Positions 29,140 through 38,634 are shown, counted from the stretch's first letter. The stretch: DNA of 64,000 nt from Streptomyces sp. CB02366 (GCF_001905905.1 NZ_LIVT01000001.1:975952-1039951); one strand, 5' to 3'. Translations and numbers: made by a program. Notes: generated from the letters alone by a model not told the origin.

Positions 29140-30083
29140 ACGGCGGCCTCCTTCACGCGCGGGTCGAGCAGCGGGTGGACGAGGTCGACGAGGGTGGTGA
29201 CCACGATGTAGCCGGTGACCATGAGCAGCAGGACCGCCTGGGCGACGGGGAAGTCGTGGGTGTTGATCGCCCCGACGAGCAGCGAACCGATGCCGCTGAT
29301 CCCGAAAGCGGTCTCCACGACGACCGTGCCGGCCAGCATCCCGGCCGTCACCAGGCCGCACATGGTGACGATCGGGCCCAGCGCGTTGCGCAGGATGTGG
29401 CGGCGGACGATCTCGCGCTCCGGGATGCCGGAGGAGCGGGCGGCCTCCACGTGGTCGGCGGCCCCGGCGTCGGCCATCGCCTGCCGGGTGACCCGGCTGA
29501 TGACGGCGAGCGCGCCGAGCGCCAGGGCCAGCGCGGGCAGGGTCAGGTGGTGCAGGGTGCCGGTGAACCCCTCGCCTCCCCCGGTGACGGGGAACCAGCC
29601 GAGCTGGACGCCGAAGACGGCGGCGAGCGCGATGGCGGAGACGAACGAGGGGACCGAGGCGGCGAGCGTCGTGCCGCCGACCACGGCCGAGTCGACCCAG
29701 GTGCCGCGCCGGACGGCGGCGAGGACGCCCGCGCCGACGCCGAGGACGACGAAGAGGACGGTCGCGTACGCCACGAGGGCCAGGGTGGTCGGGAAGCGGG
29801 CGGCGATCAGGTCGGCCACCTGGTCGCTGTACTTGAAGGAGCGGCCGAGGTCGAAGTGGAGGCAGTCGCCGAGCCAGCGGCCGTACTGCACGACGAGGGG
29901 TTCGTCGAGGTGGTACTGCGCCCGGACCAGCTCCAGCTTCTGCGGGGTGAGTTCGTCGCGGCCTCCGGCCAGGAAGACGGCGGGGTCGCCGGGGGCCGCG
30001 TACACGGCGGCGAAGATGACGAAGGAGGCGGCGAGGAGGGTGGCCAGCAGTCCGGCCAGCCGCCGGGAGATCCGGGCGAGCAT
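29136..30083 (-). CDS. Peptide ABC transporter permease, DppB type
   Basis: 315 aa with about six helices. The family segment DPAVFLAGG...LGLDEPL-like (here YHLDEPLVVQYGRWL) and the EAA loop around VVVETAFGISGIGSLLV are present. It starts 5 bp after the substrate-binding gene. Confidence 0.93.
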   Translation of the reverse strand: MLARISRRLAGLLATLLAASFVIFAAVYAAPGDPAVFLAGGRDELTPQKLELVRAQYHLDEPLVVQYGRWLGDCLHFDLGRSFKYSDQVADLIAARFPTTLALVAYATVLFVVLGVGAGVLAAVRRGTWVDSAVVGGTTLAASVPSFVSAIALAAVFGVQLGWFPVTGGGEGFTGTLHHLTLPALALALGALAVISRVTRQAMADAGAADHVEAARSSGIPEREIVRRHILRNALGPIVTMCGLVTAGMLAGTVVVETAFGISGIGSLLVGAINTHDFPVAQAVLLLMVTGYIVVTTLVDLVHPLLDPRVKEAAV

Positions 30084-30088
30084 CGTGG

Positions 30089-31783
30089 TCAGCCCTTCTT
30101 CGCGCCGAGGTCGGCGGCCCAGGGGTAGTAGAGGTACGCCATGGAGGCGGGCGGTCCGGTCAGTTCGTCGTCGAGGACGAGGACGGAGGGGACCTGGGCG
30201 ACGGAGATCCAGACGGCGGCGTCGGTGAACTTCTTCTGGATCCCGGCGGCGAGCTTCGCGCGCTCGGCGTCGTCGAGGGTGGCGAGCGCCTTCTTGACCG
30301 TGGCGTCGTAGGCGGGGTCCGTGAAGCCGACCCAGTTGTTGGAGGAGCCGGTGAGCGCGTTGTCGTAGAAGCCCACCGGGTCGGCCTTGGAGATGTACCA
30401 GTCGCCGACCAGGACGTCGATCTCGTTCCGGGCCTCGGGGTCGCTGTAGAACTGCTCGAACTGGGCGGGGGGCACGGTCTTGATCCGCCCGGTGAGCCCG
30501 ATCCGCTGGAGGGCGGCGCGGACGGCGTTGGCGACGACGGTGCGGCCCTGGCTCGCGTCGGCGCCGATGACGATCGGGGCGCCCGCGTCCACGCCGGAGT
30601 CCTTCACCAGCTTCTTGGCGGCGGCGATGTCGTCGGCGTCGGGGCTGGCGGGGGCGACCGCGTCGGCGGCGCGGGCGGCGGCCTCGAAGACCGGTTTCCC
30701 GTAGCCCCAGGCGCCGGAGCCGACCGGGGTGGACCAGGGCTGGACCATCCCGCCGTAGCCGGAGGCGGCGATGCCCTTGCGGTCGAGCGCGAGGGAGAGC
30801 GCGCGGCGCACGGCCGGGTCCTTCAGTCCGCCGCGTGCGGTCGGGATGAGGACGAGGGAGGAGGTGGAGGGGCCGTAGTACTGGGCGATGCCCTTCTTGC
30901 CGGCGAGGGCGGCGGCGGTGTTGGGCGATTCGGCGTACGCGCCGTCGGCGGCCCCGGTGGTCAGCGCGTTGACCAGGGCGCTGTCGGTGGCCCAGCGGAA
31001 GGTGACGCGCTCGGTCAGCGGTTCGTCGCCCCAGTAGCCGTCGTGGCGCTCGATGGTGATGGAGTCGCCGGACTTCCAGTTCGCGAGCCGGTAGGGGCCG
31101 GAGCAGGCGTCGGGCTGCCCGGGGGTGCCGAAGTCGCGGCCCGCCTTCTCGACCTGCTTCCGGTTCCAGACGATGCCCGCGTCACCGGCGAGCGCCTTGA
31201 GGAAGAGGGCGTCGGGCGCCTTGAAGGAGATGGTGATCTCCTTCTCGCCGGTCTTCTTCATGGAGGCGACGTTCTCGAACTCGTCGCCCTGCTCCATGTC
31301 CGGGTCGGCGTGCCGCTGAAGGCTCCAGAGCACGTCGTCGGCGGTCATCGGGGCGCCGTCGTGGAAGGTGACGCCGGAGCGGATCGTCAGGACGAGGGTG
31401 CGGTCGTCGGGGGTCTCGGCGCGCTCGGCGAGGAACGGCTTCGTGGTCATGTCCGGCTGGAGCTGGTAGAGCCGCTCGCAGACGTTGGTGAGGACGACGC
31501 GGCCGGCGCTGGAGCCCTGGGTGTCCAGGTCGAGGGAGTCCGGTTCGTCCTCCAGGAGCCAGCGGGCCTCGGCCAGTTCGCCCGTGGCGGCGGGGGTGGT
31601 AGGGGTGAGGGTGAGTTTCGAGGCGTCCGCTGCCGGGCCGCTGCCCGCGGGCTTGGCGGCTCCGCTGCATCCGGCGGCGGCGAGCAGGGCGGCGACGACG
31701 GCTCCGGCGACGGGGGCGGTACGGCGCCAGGTCCGGCGGGGTGCGGTGGCGGGGGAACGGAAGGAGGGCGTGCTGGGGGTCAT
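30089..31783 (-). CDS. Peptide-binding lipoprotein of the ABC transporter (DppA/OppA type)
   Basis: 564 aa. The signal peptide ends in a lipobox LLAAAGC, so the mature protein is anchored by a lipid. SBP family 5 features include the LAERAETPDDRTLVLTIR region with VTFHDGAPMTADDVLWSLQR. The ATG at 31783 overlaps the hydrolase stop by 4 bp, so the importer and hydrolase are made together. The ligand is probably a peptide or acylated amide. Confidence 0.93.
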   Translation of the reverse strand: MTPSTPSFRSPATAPRRTWRRTAPVAGAVVAALLAAAGCSGAAKPAGSGPAADASKLTLTPTTPAATGELAEARWLLEDEPDSLDLDTQGSSAGRVVLTNVCERLYQLQPDMTTKPFLAERAETPDDRTLVLTIRSGVTFHDGAPMTADDVLWSLQRHADPDMEQGDEFENVASMKKTGEKEITISFKAPDALFLKALAGDAGIVWNRKQVEKAGRDFGTPGQPDACSGPYRLANWKSGDSITIERHDGYWGDEPLTERVTFRWATDSALVNALTTGAADGAYAESPNTAAALAGKKGIAQYYGPSTSSLVLIPTARGGLKDPAVRRALSLALDRKGIAASGYGGMVQPWSTPVGSGAWGYGKPVFEAAARAADAVAPASPDADDIAAAKKLVKDSGVDAGAPIVIGADASQGRTVVANAVRAALQRIGLTGRIKTVPPAQFEQFYSDPEARNEIDVLVGDWYISKADPVGFYDNALTGSSNNWVGFTDPAYDATVKKALATLDDAERAKLAAGIQKKFTDAAVWISVAQVPSVLVLDDELTGPPASMAYLYYPWAADLGAKKG

Positions 31784-33030
31784 GGTCGGGTTCCTGTCGC
31801 TTCCGGGCCGCCGTGCGGTCCGTCGTAGAGGTTCCAGGGGAGGTGCTGGTACGTGCGGTCGCAGGGGGTTCCGGCGGTCACGAGGTACTCGCCGGTGGTG
31901 AGGTCGGCGAGCGAGGAGACGAGGGTGGTCCAGTGCTCGACGGCCGGTCGGCGCGGGTCGGGGTGGGTGCACAGGGACTCGGGGTGGCCGAGGTGGTCGG
32001 ACATCGCCCGGCGGATCAGCTCCCGGGACTCCGCGGGCCCGGTGGAGTGGCGCAGGGCGGCCAGGCCCTGTTCGGCGCGGGGGACGCGGACCAGGGAGTC
32101 GGGGGACATCGGGCGGTACCCGGCGGCGGCCAGCGGGGCGGGGACGCCGGCCTGGTAGTGGTTGCCGTGCACCAGCAGGCCGTCGGTCGGATACATCCAG
32201 CCGTGCCCGGCGGGGGTGGTCTCCAGGTCGATGGCGAACCCCTCGCGGCAGGTGAGGAGGGCGTTGCTGGCGATGTGGGCCCGGGTGCGGCACAGCACGT
32301 CGAGCGCGTCCGCGATGTTGCCCTGGTCGAGGACCGTGCGCCGGACGACGGTCTGGGGCAGGCCGATCCGGTCGTCGAACCGGCCGCCGAGGCCGTTGGC
32401 GTTGAAGGCGATGCCGGCCGAGTTCGCACCCTGGCGGCCCACCTGCCCGGCCTCCACCTGCATGATCAGGGTGGGGCGGGGCGGCTGGACGATCCGGATC
32501 ATGACGACGGTGTCCGCGACCCCCGCCCGCCAGTCCCAGTTCTGTCCGGCGTAGACGTGGCCGTCGCCGCTGGCGGGGCCGTACGCGGCGAACGAGGTGC
32601 AGCCCTCGGCGGGTTCCTCCTCCGGCGGCCGGCCGTCCCGGTCGGCGGTGATGTCGGCGAAGGACTTGTCGTAGAGGACCTCGCCCCGGGCGTTCAGCGC
32701 GAGGACGTCCAGCAGGCCGGCGCCCGCGCCGTCCGCGATGCCCCGCATCTCCTCGACGAGGTGGGGGGCGTAGGCGGTGACGGGCTCCAGCCAGCGGGCG
32801 GCGCGGGCGGTGACCTTCTCCCAGGTGAGTCCGGCGGAGCGGCCGAACGCCTCCTCGTAGTAGGCGAGGGCGGTGTGCAGGAGGGGGCGGACGGCCTCGC
32901 CGTACTGGCGGCCGCGCTCCAGCGGAGTGCCGGAGATCTCGACGACGGGGAGGGTCCGGGCGGCCGGTTCCCCGGGCGGGGGCGCGGAACCGGAGGGGAC
33001 GGGGGCGGATGCCGTGGGCAGGGGTGCCAT
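31780..33030 (-). CDS. C45 family Ntn hydrolase (penicillin acyltransferase-like)
   Basis: 416 aa, related to isopenicillin-N acyltransferase. These proteins cut themselves before an internal Cys that then becomes the N-terminal nucleophile. Here the site is G143-C144 in EGCTSFAAYG. The following AGQNWDW and NSAGIAFNANGLGG motifs are also typical. No signal peptide is seen, so it likely acts in the cytoplasm on an imported acyl-amide or peptide. GGAG precedes the ATG. It is the first gene of the import operon. Confidence 0.88.
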   Translation of the reverse strand: MAPLPTASAPVPSGSAPPPGEPAARTLPVVEISGTPLERGRQYGEAVRPLLHTALAYYEEAFGRSAGLTWEKVTARAARWLEPVTAYAPHLVEEMRGIADGAGAGLLDVLALNARGEVLYDKSFADITADRDGRPPEEEPAEGCTSFAAYGPASGDGHVYAGQNWDWRAGVADTVVMIRIVQPPRPTLIMQVEAGQVGRQGANSAGIAFNANGLGGRFDDRIGLPQTVVRRTVLDQGNIADALDVLCRTRAHIASNALLTCREGFAIDLETTPAGHGWMYPTDGLLVHGNHYQAGVPAPLAAAGYRPMSPDSLVRVPRAEQGLAALRHSTGPAESRELIRRAMSDHLGHPESLCTHPDPRRPAVEHWTTLVSSLADLTTGEYLVTAGTPCDRTYQHLPWNLYDGPHGGPEATGTRP

Positions 33031-33107
33031 TGTTCTCCTCGCGACGGAACGCTTCGGCGACCGGCGGACGGGGACCGGAACAGTCCTGTAACGTCGATTT
33101 CAGAAAG

Positions 33108-33182
33108 CGTTCCCCTTGGAACGTTCTGTCCAGGACAGTAACGCCGGTCACACGGAAGTCAATGCTTGTAATGGAAATTCCA
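33108..33182. promoter_or_regulatory. Dyad-rich control region between the importer operon and rpiR-type gene
   Basis: Three dyads lie in the divergent region: CGTTCC-N4-GGAACG (33108-33123), CTGTCC-A-GGACAG (33126-33138) and TGGAAATTCCA (33172-33182), the last over the regulator start codon. They are candidate sites for the adjacent RpiR-type regulator, controlling both directions. Confidence 0.5.
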
Positions 33183-34061
33183 GAGAACGAGACCGGAGTG
33201 ACGCGCCTCCGCGCCGCCATTCGTGACCAATGGAACGATCTGTCCGCATCCGAGCGGGCGGTGGCCCAGTACCTGGTGAGCGCCCCGGTCGAGCAGCTGC
33301 TCTTCGCCAGCGCCCAGCAGCTCGGCACGGCCAGCTCCACCAGCAACGCGACCGTCGTCCGGGCCCTGCAGCGCCTCGGCTACGCCGGCCTCCCCGCGCT
33401 GAAACGGGAGCTGGCCAACGACTTCACCTCGGCCGTCGCCCCCGAGGTACGGCTCAAGCGGCGCATCGCCCACGTGGGCCAGGACCTGGACTCCATCTGG
33501 TCCGACGTCTTCGACGAGGCCCAGGAACGCATCGACCAGGCCCGCCGGCTGACCGGCCCGGACTCCCTCAAGCGGGCGGTGGCCGTCCTCGCCGAGGCCC
33601 GCGAGGTCTTCGCGTACGGGGTCGCCGCCTCCGAACCGGGCGCGCGGCACCTGGCGCTGGCGCTCGGCCGGATCGGCCGCCGTGCCCGCGCGGTCTCGGA
33701 GACCGGCTTCGCCCTGGCGGACCAGCTGCTGGCCCTCGGGCAGGGCGACGCCGTGGTCGTCTTCCAGCCGGGGCGGCGGTTGATGGAGCTGTCGGTCCTG
33801 ATGGAGCGGGCCCGCTCGGTCGGGGCCAAGGTGGTCCTGGTGACGGACGAGCTGGGCGAGGCGTACGCGGACCGGGTCGAGGCGGTGCTCACCGCGCCGC
33901 ACACCCCCACGGGGATCACGGCGGAGTCGCTGACCGGCCTGCTGGTGGCCGACGCGCTGCTCCTGGCGCTGGCCACCCTGGACGAGGACCGGGCGGTCGG
34001 CTCGTCGCACCAGCTGACGGCCCTGCGCGAACAGTTGCTGGACCCGAAACGGCACGGCTAG
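33162..34061 (+). CDS. MurR/RpiR family transcriptional regulator
   Basis: 299 aa. An N-terminal RpiR helix-turn-helix (about 15-90, with TSNATVVRALQRLGYAGLPALKREL) and a C-terminal SIS sugar-phosphate-binding domain (about 125-270) are visible. It is divergent from the peptide importer and hydrolase operon and is its likely regulator. The ATG at 33162 lies close to GGAAG; the ATG at 33171 is equally possible. Confidence 0.88.
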   Translation: MLVMEIPENETGVTRLRAAIRDQWNDLSASERAVAQYLVSAPVEQLLFASAQQLGTASSTSNATVVRALQRLGYAGLPALKRELANDFTSAVAPEVRLKRRIAHVGQDLDSIWSDVFDEAQERIDQARRLTGPDSLKRAVAVLAEAREVFAYGVAASEPGARHLALALGRIGRRARAVSETGFALADQLLALGQGDAVVVFQPGRRLMELSVLMERARSVGAKVVLVTDELGEAYADRVEAVLTAPHTPTGITAESLTGLLVADALLLALATLDEDRAVGSSHQLTALREQLLDPKRHG

Positions 34062-34142
34062 GGCGTGGCGTCAACCCGCCGTCGTCGCCCGGCAGGCGGC
34101 GGGGGGGCGGCAGGCCCTGGCGCCGGGCCCGCCCGGCCGCGC

Positions 34143-34168
34143 TTGACCTTGACCCCGTGTGAAGGGGT
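34143..34168 (+). promoter_or_regulatory. MerR-type promoter/operator
   Basis: Two overlapping TTGACC hexamers (34143, 34149) are followed by ACCCC-N7-GGGGT (34152-34168), an inverted repeat placed in the spacer as in MerR-controlled promoters. It sits just upstream of the MerR gene, so autoregulation is likely. Confidence 0.5.
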
Positions 34169-34182
34169 GCAGTGGAGCCATC

Positions 34183-35010
34183 ATGTTCACCATCGGAGAC
34201 TTCGCCCGGTACGGGCGGGTGTCGCCCCGCATGCTGCGCCATTACGACGCCGTCGGGCTGCTGCACCCGGACCGCACCGACCCCGCCACCGGCTACCGCC
34301 TGTACGGCGCGGCCCAACTCGCCCGGCTCAACCGGATCATCGCGCTCAAGGACCTCGGCTTCACGCTCCAGCAGGTGGCGGCCCTCCTGGACGAGCAGGT
34401 GGGACCGGAGGAGCTGCGCGGCATGCTGCGGCTGCGCCGGGCCGAACTGGAGGAGGCGATGGCCGCCGCGGCGACGCGGCTGGCCGGGGTCGAGGCGAGG
34501 CTCCGGTCGATCGAGAGGGAGGGGCGTATGCCCGCCGACGACGTAGTGGTCAAGACCGTTCCCGCGGTCCGGGTGGCCGAGCTGACCGGGACGGCGGCCG
34601 GTGACGAACCGCACCGCATCGGGCCGGTGATCGGACCGCTGTACGAACGGCTCTTCCCGCTCCTGGAGGGCGCGGGCATCCGGCCCGCCGGTCCGGGGAT
34701 CGCCCGGTACGAGAACGCCCCCGAGGGCGGCGGCGCGATCACCGTGCACGCCGGGGTGGCCGTATCGGCCCCGGTGGGCCCGGTCGGGGACACCGGGGTG
34801 AGCGTGGTGGAGCTGCCCGCGTTCGAGGCGGCGACGATCGTGCACCGGGGCGCGATGGACGACGTGCTGCCGGCGGCCCAGACCCTGGCCCGCTGGCTGG
34901 AGGCGCACGGCTACCGCTCCACGGGGTACGCCCGCGAGGTCACCCTGGAGTGCCCGCCGGACCGGAGCGCCTGGGTGACGGAACTCCAGGAGCCGGTGGC
35001 GAGGGCCTGA
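34183..35010 (+). CDS. MerR family regulator with GyrI-like effector domain
   Basis: 275 aa. The MerR DNA-binding domain (1-70; FTIGDFARYGRVSPRMLRHYD) is followed by a coiled coil and a GyrI/BmrR-type ligand-binding domain (about 120-275). Such proteins usually sense hydrophobic or cationic compounds. GGAG precedes the ATG. No target gene besides itself is adjacent. Confidence 0.9.
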   Translation: MFTIGDFARYGRVSPRMLRHYDAVGLLHPDRTDPATGYRLYGAAQLARLNRIIALKDLGFTLQQVAALLDEQVGPEELRGMLRLRRAELEEAMAAAATRLAGVEARLRSIEREGRMPADDVVVKTVPAVRVAELTGTAAGDEPHRIGPVIGPLYERLFPLLEGAGIRPAGPGIARYENAPEGGGAITVHAGVAVSAPVGPVGDTGVSVVELPAFEAATIVHRGAMDDVLPAAQTLARWLEAHGYRSTGYAREVTLECPPDRSAWVTELQEPVARA

Positions 35011-35016
35011 GGCGGC

Positions 35017-35060
35017 GCCCGTACGGGAGGGGAGCCCGCGGGCTCCCCTCCCGTACGGGC
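35017..35060. terminator. Perfect 44-bp palindromic terminator after the MerR gene
   Basis: Two exactly complementary 22-nt arms (GCCCGTACGGGAGGGGAGCC...). It ends 261 bp before afsR. Confidence 0.85.
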
Positions 35061-35321
35061 ACGTTCCGTCGGCCCCGGTGCGCGCGGCGGCGGGGCACGG
35101 CGCTCCGTTCCCGGATCGTTGTCGAAGCCTTGTGCAGAGCGTCACCCATTGCTGACGAGTCAGGCCGGGACAAGGCAGACTGTTGAGCGCGATACCGGCG
35201 CTACCGCGCCGTCCGTATGCGTCGACGCCCGACCCGCAGGGGCGGGCGGGCGGACCGCGGGCACCACCGGCAGGGTCCGCGGACGAGCGGGACCGGCAGG
35301 CGAGCAGGACAGGGGGCATCA

Positions 35322-38276
35322 ATGGACCGTGTCGACGGGCCACGCGTGCGCGTACCGGAGCAGCGCGCCCCGGAGCGACCGGGTACGGCGGACACCCTCC
35401 GGTTCACCGTGCTCGGCCCCGTACGGGTGTGGCGGGGGTCCGAACTGCTTCCCCCCGGCTCCCCCCAGCAACGCGCCCTGCTGGCCGCCCTGTTGCTGCG
35501 CGAGGGCCGGACGGCCACGGCGCACGAGCTGATCGACGCGTTCTGGGGTGAGGACCCGCCCTCGCAGGCCCTGGCCACGATCCGTACGTACGCCTCCCGG
35601 CTGCGCAAGTCGCTGGGCCAGGACACCCTGGTGAGCGAGTCCGGCGGCTACGCGATCCGCATCGACCGGGGCGCGCTCGACCTGACGCTGGCCCAGGACC
35701 TGGTGGCCGAGGCGGAGAAGGCCCGCGCCTCCGGCGACCGCCGCCAGGCGCGCACCCTGATCACCAAGGTGCTGGGGCTGTGGGACGGCGAGGCACTGGC
35801 CTCGGTGCCGGGGCCGTACGCGGACAACCAGCGGACCCGGCTGGAGGAGTGGCGGCTCCAGCTCACCGAGACCCGGCTGGATCTGGACCTGGAGGTGGGC
35901 TGCCACGCGGAGGCCGTCTCCGAGCTGACCGCGCTCACCGCCGCGCACCCGTTGCGGGAGCGGCTGCGGGAGCTGCTGATGGTGGCGCTGTACCGCAGCG
36001 GCCGGCAGGCCGAGGCCCTCGCGGTGTACGCGGACACCCGCCGGCTCCTCGCCAAGGAGCTGGGCGTCGATCCGCGCCCCGAACTGGCCCGGCTCCAGCA
36101 GCGCATCCTGCGCGCCGACGAGGAACTGGCCCGCCCGGCCGACCGGCCGGCGCCCGCCCCCGCGCCGTTGCGGCCCGCGCAACTCCCGGCGACGGTGCCC
36201 GACTTCACCGGGCGCAGCGCGTTCGTGTCGGAGCTGGGCGGCCGACTGGCCACCGCCGAGGGCTCGGTGATGGCCGTCTCCGCGGTGGCCGGGATCGGCG
36301 GCGTGGGCAAGACGACGCTGGCGGTCCACGTCGCCCACCAGGCCCGCCCGCACTTCCCGGACGGGCAGCTCTACGTGGACCTCCAGGGGGCGGGGGCGCG
36401 CGCGGCGGAACCGGAGACCGTGCTCGGCTCGTTCCTGCGGGCGCTCGGGACGGCGGACTCGGCGATCCCGGACACGCTGGACGAGCGGGCCGCGCTGTAC
36501 CGCTCGGCGCTGGACGGGCGACGCGTCCTGGTCCTCCTGGACAACGCGCACGACGCCGCCCAGATCCGCCCGCTGCTGCCCGGCACGCCGGGGTGCGCGG
36601 CGCTGGTGACGAGCCGGGTGCGGATGGTGGACCTGGCCGGGGCGCACCTGGTGGACCTGGACGTGATGTCGCCGGAGGAGGCGCTCCAGCTCTTCACCCG
36701 GATCGTCGGCACGGAGCGGGTCGGCGCGGAGCGCGAAGCGGCCCTGGACGTGGTGGCCGCGTGCGGCTTCCTGCCGCTGGCCATCCGTATCGCCGCCTCC
36801 CGGCTGGCGGCCCGCCGCACCTGGACGGTGTCGGTCCTCGCCGCCAAGCTGGCCGACGAGCGCCGCCGCCTGGACGAGCTGCAGGCGGGCGACCTGGCGG
36901 TGAAGGCCACGTTCGAACTCGGCTACGGCCAGCTGGAACCGGCCCAGGCCCGCGCCTTCCGCCTGCTGGGCCTGGCGGACGGCCCGGACATCTCCCTCGC
37001 CGCAGCCGCCGCCCTGCTGGACCGGGATCCGCACACGGCGGAGGACCTGCTGGAGGCGCTGGTCGACACGAGCCTGGTGGAGTCGGCCGCCCCGGGCCGC
37101 TACCGCTACCACGACCTGGTCCGCCTCTACGCGCGTGCGTGCGCGGAGCGGGACGAGGAGCCGGGGGCGCGGGAGTCGGCGCTGTCGCGGCTGCTGGACT
37201 TCTACCTGGCGACGGCGGCGGGGGTGTACGCGCTGGAGCGGCCGGGGGACCGGCTGGTGGACCACCTGGAGCCGACGGAGCACGCGGGCCTCTCCTTCGG
37301 CGACCGGCACGCGGCCCTGGACTGGCTGTACACGGAGGCGACCAACCTGCTGGCCTGCGTACGCCAGGTGGCGCGCCCGGCCACCCTGCGCCGCGCGGTG
37401 GACCTGCTCTACGCGGCCCTGGACCTGGGCGAGTCGGGGGCGAACGCGAAGCAGTACGAAGCGGCGGCCGTGACGGTGCGCGAAGCCGCCCGGATGTGCG
37501 GCGACCCCCGGGCGGAGAGCCGCGCCGTCATGTCGCTGGCCAACGCCCACCAGTTGGCGGGCCGGTTCGACCAGGCGGACCGGGAGGCCCAGGAGGCGAT
37601 GCAGCTGGCCGAGACCGCCCAGGACCTCCTGGCGGTCAGCTGGGCCGCCAACGCCCGGGGCATCATCGCGCTCTACCACAACCGCCACCAGGACGGCGAG
37701 GCCTTCCTGAACCAGGCGATCGACGCGTTCCGCAGCGACGGCAACCGGCCGGGCGAGGCGAGCGCCCTGTGCAACCTCTCCCGCATCCACCTCGCCACGG
37801 GGCGCACCCGCAGCGCGATCTCCCTGGCCCGTTCCGGCATCGAGATCTACGACCTGCTGGGCCACGCGCTGCGGGGGGCGAACGGCCGCTACGCCCTGGG
37901 CATGGCGCTGACCCAGAGCGGGGAGTTCCCGGCGGCCACCGGGAAGCTGACCGAGGCGCTGGAGATATTCCGCGACAGCCGCCAGCGGCTGTGGGAGGGC
38001 ATGTCCCTGTTCCGGCTGGCCGAGGTGGAGATCGCGTCCGGCCGGCCCACGCAAGCCGCCCAGTACGCGGAGTCGGCGCTGGCCGTCCTGCGCGGCATCG
38101 GCGGCGACTGGCGGCGGGGGAACGTCCTGACGGTGCTGGGACGCGCGCTGGCCGGCATAGGCCAGACCGGCCGCGCCCAGGTCTGCTGGAACGAGGCGCT
38201 GGGCATCTACGACGAGCTCGGCTCGCCGGAGGCGGGCGGCGTGCGGTCCCTGCTGACGGGCATCTCCACGCGCTGA
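35322..38276 (+). CDS. afsR: AfsR, SARP-family global regulator of secondary metabolism
   Basis: 984 aa, close to the 993 of S. coelicolor AfsR. Order: OmpR-type winged helix (about 25-110), bacterial transcriptional activation domain (about 115-265), NB-ARC ATPase with Walker A GIGGVGKTT near residues 324-332, then TPR-like repeats in the C-terminal third. In the family, AfsK phosphorylates AfsR, which then hydrolyses ATP and activates afsS. AGGGGG precedes the ATG at 35322. afsS is next downstream and afsK is 2 kb further. Confidence 0.95.
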   Translation: MDRVDGPRVRVPEQRAPERPGTADTLRFTVLGPVRVWRGSELLPPGSPQQRALLAALLLREGRTATAHELIDAFWGEDPPSQALATIRTYASRLRKSLGQDTLVSESGGYAIRIDRGALDLTLAQDLVAEAEKARASGDRRQARTLITKVLGLWDGEALASVPGPYADNQRTRLEEWRLQLTETRLDLDLEVGCHAEAVSELTALTAAHPLRERLRELLMVALYRSGRQAEALAVYADTRRLLAKELGVDPRPELARLQQRILRADEELARPADRPAPAPAPLRPAQLPATVPDFTGRSAFVSELGGRLATAEGSVMAVSAVAGIGGVGKTTLAVHVAHQARPHFPDGQLYVDLQGAGARAAEPETVLGSFLRALGTADSAIPDTLDERAALYRSALDGRRVLVLLDNAHDAAQIRPLLPGTPGCAALVTSRVRMVDLAGAHLVDLDVMSPEEALQLFTRIVGTERVGAEREAALDVVAACGFLPLAIRIAASRLAARRTWTVSVLAAKLADERRRLDELQAGDLAVKATFELGYGQLEPAQARAFRLLGLADGPDISLAAAAALLDRDPHTAEDLLEALVDTSLVESAAPGRYRYHDLVRLYARACAERDEEPGARESALSRLLDFYLATAAGVYALERPGDRLVDHLEPTEHAGLSFGDRHAALDWLYTEATNLLACVRQVARPATLRRAVDLLYAALDLGESGANAKQYEAAAVTVREAARMCGDPRAESRAVMSLANAHQLAGRFDQADREAQEAMQLAETAQDLLAVSWAANARGIIALYHNRHQDGEAFLNQAIDAFRSDGNRPGEASALCNLSRIHLATGRTRSAISLARSGIEIYDLLGHALRGANGRYALGMALTQSGEFPAATGKLTEALEIFRDSRQRLWEGMSLFRLAEVEIASGRPTQAAQYAESALAVLRGIGGDWRRGNVLTVLGRALAGIGQTGRAQVCWNEALGIYDELGSPEAGGVRSLLTGISTR

Positions 38277-38286
38277 CGGCGGGCGC

Positions 38287-38319
38287 GTTCATCGTTCGTT
38301 TATCGCCCCCCGCCATGCT
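38287..38319 (+). promoter_or_regulatory. afsS promoter with AfsR (and PhoP-like) direct repeats
   Basis: GTTCATCGTTC (38287-38297) and GTTTATCGCCC (38298-38308) are adjacent 11-bp direct repeats. GTTTATCG ends exactly 8 bp before CATGCT (38314-38319), the spacing SARP activators need relative to the -10. In S. coelicolor AfsR and PhoP compete for a similar site at afsS. Confidence 0.72.
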
Positions 38320-38481
38320 CAGTCCTGTCGATCCGTCGCATCGGGGGGCAGACGGGGACGACATCGGGCGCGCCACTAAGGTGAGCGGCCCTGAGAGGCT
38401 CGTCCGGCAGTCCACGGGGGAACAGCTGGACGGGCCTCTCCAACCCACTGCGCACCGTACGAAGAGAAGGAGTTGACCACC

Positions 38482-38634
38482 ATGGCCGACGCCACGAAGA
38501 AGGACCCGGTCTTCAAGCCCGCCGACCAGCACGCCACCGGCGAGGCGACGACCCAGGACCAGCACGCGACCGGTGAGCCGGTGACGACGCAGGACCAGCA
38601 CGCCACGTCCGAGCCGTTCAAGCCGAAGCAGTAG
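38482..38634 (+). CDS. afsS: AfsS (AfsR2), small activator of antibiotic production
   Basis: 50 aa, slightly shorter than the 63 of S. coelicolor. Three copies of a D-Q-H-A-T-(G/S)-E-(A/P) repeat at about residues 15-22, 25-33 and 37-45 are the hallmark of the family. Lys-rich ends flank the repeats. AGAAGGAG stands 9 nt before the ATG. It raises transcription of pathway-specific activators in S. coelicolor by an unclear mechanism. Its place directly after afsR and the operator upstream support the call. Confidence 0.9.
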   Translation: MADATKKDPVFKPADQHATGEATTQDQHATGEPVTTQDQHATSEPFKPKQ

